Source of the DNA: Pseudopyrenochaeta lycopersici
Taxonomy: Eukaryota; Ascomycota; Dothideomycetes; Pleosporales; Pseudopyrenochaetaceae
Reading direction: 5' to 3'
NCBI GenBank assembly: GCA_003313425.1
Contig: NHZP01000021.1
Coordinates: 558,001 to 622,000 of the forward strand
DNA: 64,000 nucleotides
Positions 60,101 to 64,000 of this stretch are shown in pieces (the stretch's first letter is position 1; each line of letters starts with the position of its first letter). A program made the position numbers and the translations under genes. The notes beneath the pieces are model-generated. The model was given only the letters and a program-made list of their open reading frames with translations. It did not search any database and had not been told where the DNA came from.

Positions 60101-60482
60101 CTCCAATGTTGATGTCTTGACCTCTAAAGACCCTAAGCTGCGCAAAACGCATCCACATATCGCGACCCTCAAGCCTGGCGACATCCTCTTCATCCCGCCG
60201 ATGTGGAGCCACACAGCAACGCCAGAGGAAGGCGTTAGTGTTGCAGTGAATGTCTTCTGGAGGGATATGGATAAAGGTTATGCAGCAGGGAAGGATGTCT
60301 ATGGTAATAGAGATCTACAAGCGTATGAGAACGGAAGGCGGGATGTAGAAAAAATTGTCAGAGCGTTTAGGGATGTGCCTACGGATGTTGCCAAGTTCTA
60401 TCTAGAGAGGCTGGCAGGAGAGATTCAGGAAAAGGCAGATAACCTTGGAGAGAAAAAGCAAGTGAATGGACAAGGTGACTAA
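57163..60482 (+). CDS. ppm2: tRNA wybutosine-synthesising enzyme Ppm2/TYW4
   Basis: Last steps of wybutosine formation at position 37 of tRNA-Phe: SAM-dependent carboxymethylation and methoxycarbonylation. Exons 57163-57261, 57331-57551, 57609-57973 and 58024-60482 give 1047 aa. An N-terminal Lys-rich leader precedes a leucine-carboxylmethyltransferase-like domain (VSKLYFSKEPDFYEPFVPKF; SAM-binding NLGCGYDPLPFQF; ILFVAEVSVTYM). A kelch-type propeller (LLVGGRGSPAQALADCW, VFGGKASDGTPLDDC) covers about 330-620. The C-terminal JmjC/cupin has LHYDVLANILCQIRGTK and IPPMWSHTATPEEGVSVAV. Intron 3 (57974-58023) must start with GC: no GT exists before the stop, and GC-AG splicing restores LENARFCMLEQFLPQGP. 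Length and domains are normal. Confidence 0.93.
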
Positions 60483-60899
60483 AGGGAACAGAGGAGAGTG
60501 TTCGTGTAGTCTACCTTGAAAGCATCATTATCATTTAGATAGTCTTATGAGCCTCATTCTGCTGGTCCTTAACTCGTCCTACTTTACACAGGGTTGAAAA
60601 CTAAAGGTGAACATAGCTACAGCTCGTCCCTTCCCGTCAACGAATGTTCTTGCCCAATACCTATAGGTGTATAAATTTCGAACTTCCGGTCCGGATCGCA
60701 CATACTTTTAGTTGTTTGAACCTGCTTTGGTTGCCATACAATTTTGCCTCGCTCTCTCGTCCTTACACATACTTCACATGTGTCTGACAGAAGACGTATC
60801 ATGTTGTCCAGCTGCAGTATAACGTTTTTACTTCAATGAGCGGTGCTGACGGCTTCAATGACATATCGGTCGATCATTAACAAACTACTTGCAAGCCCT
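60483..60899. other. Convergent 3' region ppm2 / Tc1-like DNA-binding gene
   Basis: 417 bp between convergent stops. I looked here for a transposase catalytic (DDE/DDD) remnant downstream of the Tc1-type frame and saw none in any frame. No terminal inverted repeat noticed. Confidence 0.45.
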
Positions 60900-61448
60900 T
60901 CACTTGGTAGGACCATGCTGACGAACTTTTCGACCACCTTGGGTTGCGCGTTGAGATTTTGAGTTTGAGCGTGGCCCGGAAAGCGAAGAAGGCCGGTCCC
61001 GAGACTGATGTTTGGCAGGCGATATGGTACGGCGGTCTTTACAGCTTTTGATAAGGCCTTCATTTTTGAGCACATGATACAATGTGCTGTGGCTGGCAGG
61101 CTTCGAAGGGTTGCCATCTTGATCCACAATCACGCTGGCCTGAGCAAGCTCTGAATACCGAATCTTTGGCGCCGCGCGCGCTGTACGACTGATAATTCTT
61201 ATCTGATGATCCGATAGTGATGGAGGGCGCCCAGAACGAGGTGCTTCATCTCGTGATGTTCGTGTTCGAGCAAGTCTAATGGTGGTGCGGATGCAATTTG
61301 GCGAACGCTTGAACTCTTTGACGAGCTCCGCAACTGAGACGCCAGCCTCAGCTTTGGAGATGATTGCTTGCCGCTGCAAAGGCGTCAGATTATGCCCTCG
61401 GCGGGTACTTCCTGAGTCTTCTGTGCTAGGTTGACGACGTGGTGGCAT
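60900..61448 (-). CDS. Tc1/mariner-type bipartite DNA-binding protein without catalytic domain
   Basis: 182 aa, single exon, ATG at 61448 (context ATTGTGGCATTG on plus side). Residues ~18-60 form a first helix-turn-helix (NLTPLQRQAIISKAEAGVSV, then VKEFKRSPNCIRTTIRLAR). A GRPPSLSDHQIRIISRTAR segment follows, with the AT-hook-like GRPP linker seen between the two HTH modules of Tc1/pogo-like transposases. The second module (SELAQASVIVDQDG, then SHSTLYHVLKNEGLI) completes the paired-like domain. After it comes a basic Ser/Arg/Gln tail (SRDRPSSLSGPRSNSKSQR) and the stop; the DDE/DDD domain is absent. It is either a truncated transposase or a gene recruited as a DNA-binding protein. An intact frame and promoter-like elements upstream lean slightly to the latter. 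Confidence 0.72.
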   Translation of the reverse strand: MPPRRQPSTEDSGSTRRGHNLTPLQRQAIISKAEAGVSVAELVKEFKRSPNCIRTTIRLARTRTSRDEAPRSGRPPSLSDHQIRIISRTARAAPKIRYSELAQASVIVDQDGNPSKPASHSTLYHVLKNEGLIKSCKDRRTISPAKHQSRDRPSSLSGPRSNSKSQRATQGGRKVRQHGPTK

Positions 61449-62665
61449 TGTGGCTGGTGGTTGAGATGAGCTGGTTTTGTAATGAGTATAAACTTAAGTT
61501 ACGTCACGCGATCTCGCCAAGCAACCAAAACTTTTGACGCGTCACTCGTCCTCATCCATGATGATAAATCGCAAGGTTTGTGCCCTCTTCCGAAGTGTTG
61601 AAACTTGCATGTTTTTAAGAGCGTGTTAAGCTACTGTCAAAGACGAAAAAGCCGAGAGTGGCCCATTATATACATCTAGCACAAGGCAGCCATAGTATAG
61701 GTTTCTAGGGAACCATTTTTAAGAATGAGAAACACTGTGTGCGTAATGACTGCCTTCCCATTCTCTTCATGGCCCATACGCAAAACTCCATAAGCCAATA
61801 GCCGACCCGACCGAGTTCTACCTTCTATCAACGCCCACGCAGCACTGTAGACGCTCAGCAGAGCATCCTTACCCTTTGCTTCGCCGCCAACGGTGGAGTA
61901 TGTACTACATTGAGAGAAAATGGTCAATTTAGGCCCGGATACAGGCTATCCGGAGCAAATTGAGGGGTTTTGGTATTGAAAAGCACTGGTTCTCGCCACA
62001 GTCGTTGCAATGGCGATTAGAGATGATGCTTTCAAGATATGGTGCTAACATTGAACACTCTTGGTAGTCAAAGAATGTAAACACAATGTGTGAAAATAGT
62101 TTCAATGATACAGGAGGCGTTCCATTTTGTTAGACAGGGTCTGGTATTGCCCTAGGAAAATGTTCTGGTTGAAACACAGGCAGGTTTTCAAATTCATTCA
62201 GCATTACGTTCACATCATTCTCGGGCAGCTATGATGACATATCCTCCCTGACAGGAGTTATCATCTGCAAGGTTCTCTTTCTTGCACATGCCACACTGAG
62301 GCACATAAAGGAGAGGAGTGGCGAGGATATCAACTTTGAACACAACACGGCGCGTGGAACATGAATAAGAAATATCTGAGGCGAGGCAAAGGAATGATTG
62401 CAAGTCAAATGGAAAGTACTGCAAATTGAAAGTGTACGTATATCGTTCAGTCGGATGACTTTATGGGTTCAGCAGAAGCATGCATATCTGGCATTGCCTT
62501 GCCGATCCTCGAAAATCAGTGATATTTCATGGCTTTCATAATTGCTCATGGTAACCTTTGGTGAGAAAACTCTCAGGAGTGCTGAAGTTTAGTTCAGAGA
62601 ACAGAACCTCCTTTGATACGAGTTTGATCTACAACTCAAAACCGACAAGAAAGCCCTACATCTTC
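61449..62665. promoter_or_regulatory. Region upstream of Tc1-like gene; 3' side of ABC gene
   Basis: 1.2 kb. Close to the Tc1-like start are a TTACGTCA element (61498-61505, CRE/ATF-like) and a perfect 10-bp palindrome TGACGCGTCA (61535-61544). GTTTATACTC on the minus strand near 61483-61492 could serve as a TATA element. The remainder, toward the ABC gene stop, has no convincing frame. A minus frame of 83 codons at 61676-61927 looks random. Confidence 0.4.
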
Positions 62666-64000
62666 TCATCGCTGTTGCCAATCCCAAATTTCATCCCATC
62701 TCTTGCCCTCCAACTCAACCGGCCCATCAAATCTCCCGAACCTCGGCGGTCCAGTCCCTGGCTCGGGCAAGCACACCCATTCTCTAATACACCCAGGGAC
62801 CTCCTGCTTACTGTGGCTGACGCACAACAATGCTTGATGATCCTGCAGCCCTGGCACAACAACTTCGTCTGTCTTCTTAGCCTCGCTCTCTTTGGGTTTT
62901 GGACCAGCATCTGTGTAGTGGAGCTCCATGGACTGCCCGCGGGTAAGGAAGAGTAGGCACTTATCACGCACGATATCGTCCATGCCACTGAAAGCTTCGT
63001 CTAGAATCACAATATCGGGGTTGTTGATAGTAGCGCGGAGGAAGAGCAGGACTCGTTGGGCCGAGAAGGATACTTCACCGAAGAGTGTTTGTGACGCCCA
63101 ATCTAGGTTGCTGCTGGATGTTTGGCCATCTTTGAGAAGTGGGTTGAGTTCGCCTTCAAACCAGCGAAGACAGGCTTCTACACGTTTTGTCGCCCTTTCG
63201 TCTAAGCGAGGATTGGTAATGGGTGTGTCACTCCATGCTGTCTCCAATGTCCTTTGTATGGTAAGCCTCTTGGGGAAGAGAGCATGCACTTCTGGTGATG
63301 CGTGACCCATGCGTGCCTGTACCTCGAAGATGGTAATGCCTGGTTTACCTGGCTCTGGTAGTCTTGAGCGCTGGAAGAGCTTCACCGGGGCTGAGTATGT
63401 TTGCGGGTGATCTGACGTGACGAGGCTCAGCAATGTTGTCTTTCCTGAGCCGTTTGCTCCAAAGATTCCCCAGCGCTGTCCTCGGTGAACATTCCAGTGG
63501 AGACCTTCTTTCTTTGCTCCATCAACGTCTTGCTGCCATTCTCCCAAGACAGAGTTTGGACCATATGCGATTCGCACACCTTCCATCTCCACGACTGGCT
63601 CGCCAATAGACGATTTGGACTTATCAGCTATCTCATACCCATCTCGGCTGAGAACTGATTCACTTGAGGACGCCTTTGATGCTCCTGCACTGTTCGTCTC
63701 GAAGTCACCCTTTTCCGAGAGATGACGACCCACTTCGCGGAGCTCGATGAGCTTTGAATCAAGCTCATGACCTGCAGAGTGTGATTTCTCAACTTTTTCA
63801 TACTGCTCTTTCAAGTACTTTAAGACCTCCACTTTCGGACCCAGCGCATCGACTTTGCCATCATCTCCTGCGTAGACTATGTGAGTAATCCAGTCCGGTA
63901 TGGCGTCTTGCGGTCGTAGCGAAAGCACAATCCTGGGTGCATTTGCTTCGGCAAGGCGATGCAGCACCTTCGAAATGTGTTTTGTTACCATTGGATCCAA
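62666..64000 (-). CDS. ABC ATPase with two nucleotide-binding domains (YDR061W-like), 3' part
   Basis: The frame runs off the right edge; 444 residues are visible plus stop. The first ~65 residues are the end of an upstream ATPase domain (LDPMVTKHISKVLHRLAEAN, then RIVLSLRPQDAIPDWITHIVY). The second domain has a Walker A GANGSGKTT, Walker B IVILDEAFSGMDD, and an unusual signature region, FGEVSFSAQRVLLFLRA, in place of LSGGQ. There are no membrane segments. The end reads FGRFDGPVELEGKRWDEIWDW. Pattern and order match soluble ABC proteins related to yeast YDR061W and bacterial ModF, whose roles are poorly known. The true start lies outside the window. Confidence 0.82.
   Translation of the reverse strand: MDPMVTKHISKVLHRLAEANAPRIVLSLRPQDAIPDWITHIVYAGDDGKVDALGPKVEVLKYLKEQYEKVEKSHSAGHELDSKLIELREVGRHLSEKGDFETNSAGASKASSSESVLSRDGYEIADKSKSSIGEPVVEMEGVRIAYGPNSVLGEWQQDVDGAKKEGLHWNVHRGQRWGIFGANGSGKTTLLSLVTSDHPQTYSAPVKLFQRSRLPEPGKPGITIFEVQARMGHASPEVHALFPKRLTIQRTLETAWSDTPITNPRLDERATKRVEACLRWFEGELNPLLKDGQTSSSNLDWASQTLFGEVSFSAQRVLLFLRATINNPDIVILDEAFSGMDDIVRDKCLLFLTRGQSMELHYTDAGPKPKESEAKKTDEVVVPGLQDHQALLCVSHSKQEVPGCIREWVCLPEPGTGPPRFGRFDGPVELEGKRWDEIWDWQQR

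Noticed and set aside
1..64000. tRNA, rRNA or CRISPR-type features
   Set aside because: No A/B-box pair with a foldable cloverleaf, no rRNA-like stretch and no regularly spaced repeats were noticed by eye; a tRNAscan-SE/Infernal run would be decisive.

Overview
This window is nuclear DNA of a filamentous ascomycete (Pezizomycotina; Dothideomycetes is my best guess, from overall similarity to remembered proteins rather than from a search). The evidence is split genes with short GT-AG introns (mostly 47-96 nt, CTAAC/CTGAC-like branch points, TAG/CAG acceptors), Kozak-type starts, no operons, and a set of fungal housekeeping proteins. I assembled exon structures by hand. Every junction given keeps the reading frame and, where the family is known, restores conserved sequence.

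Left part (1-22 kb): a Zn2Cys6 regulator cut by the left edge; Asa1 (ASTRA/TTT chaperone, PIKK biogenesis); a peroxisomal-type glycerone-phosphate/glycerol-3-phosphate acyltransferase with a C-terminal PTS1; AP-3 beta; an unknown conserved protein; Rho-GDI; Bqt4 (inner nuclear membrane); a fused succinyl-CoA-ligase-like alpha-beta protein; a small charged protein; and SUMO.

Middle (22-47 kb): Nup84; an unknown fungal protein; a Bud3-type Rho GEF with a spliced hydrophobic tail; Dcc1; a hemerythrin-domain protein; a seven-TM DUF3112 receptor-like protein; an orphan 349-aa protein; a Yvc1-type TRP channel built from 17 exons, several under 30 nt; and a C2H2 regulator. About 6.7 kb without convincing genes follows (46.9-53.6 kb).

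Right part (53.6-64 kb): a PI31-like proteasome regulator; Atg18 and the tRNA wybutosine enzyme Ppm2/TYW4, divergent from a 352-bp promoter; a 182-aa protein consisting only of a Tc1/mariner-type DNA-binding region; and an ABC ATPase cut by the right edge.

Most neighbours are functionally unrelated, and no biosynthetic cluster or intact mobile element is visible. The least ordinary items are the fused succinyl-CoA-ligase-like protein (an internal presequence-like junction and an apparently missing ATP-binding lobe), the optional membrane tail of Bud3, the micro-exon TRP channel, a GC-AG intron in TYW4, and the transposase-derived DNA-binding gene.
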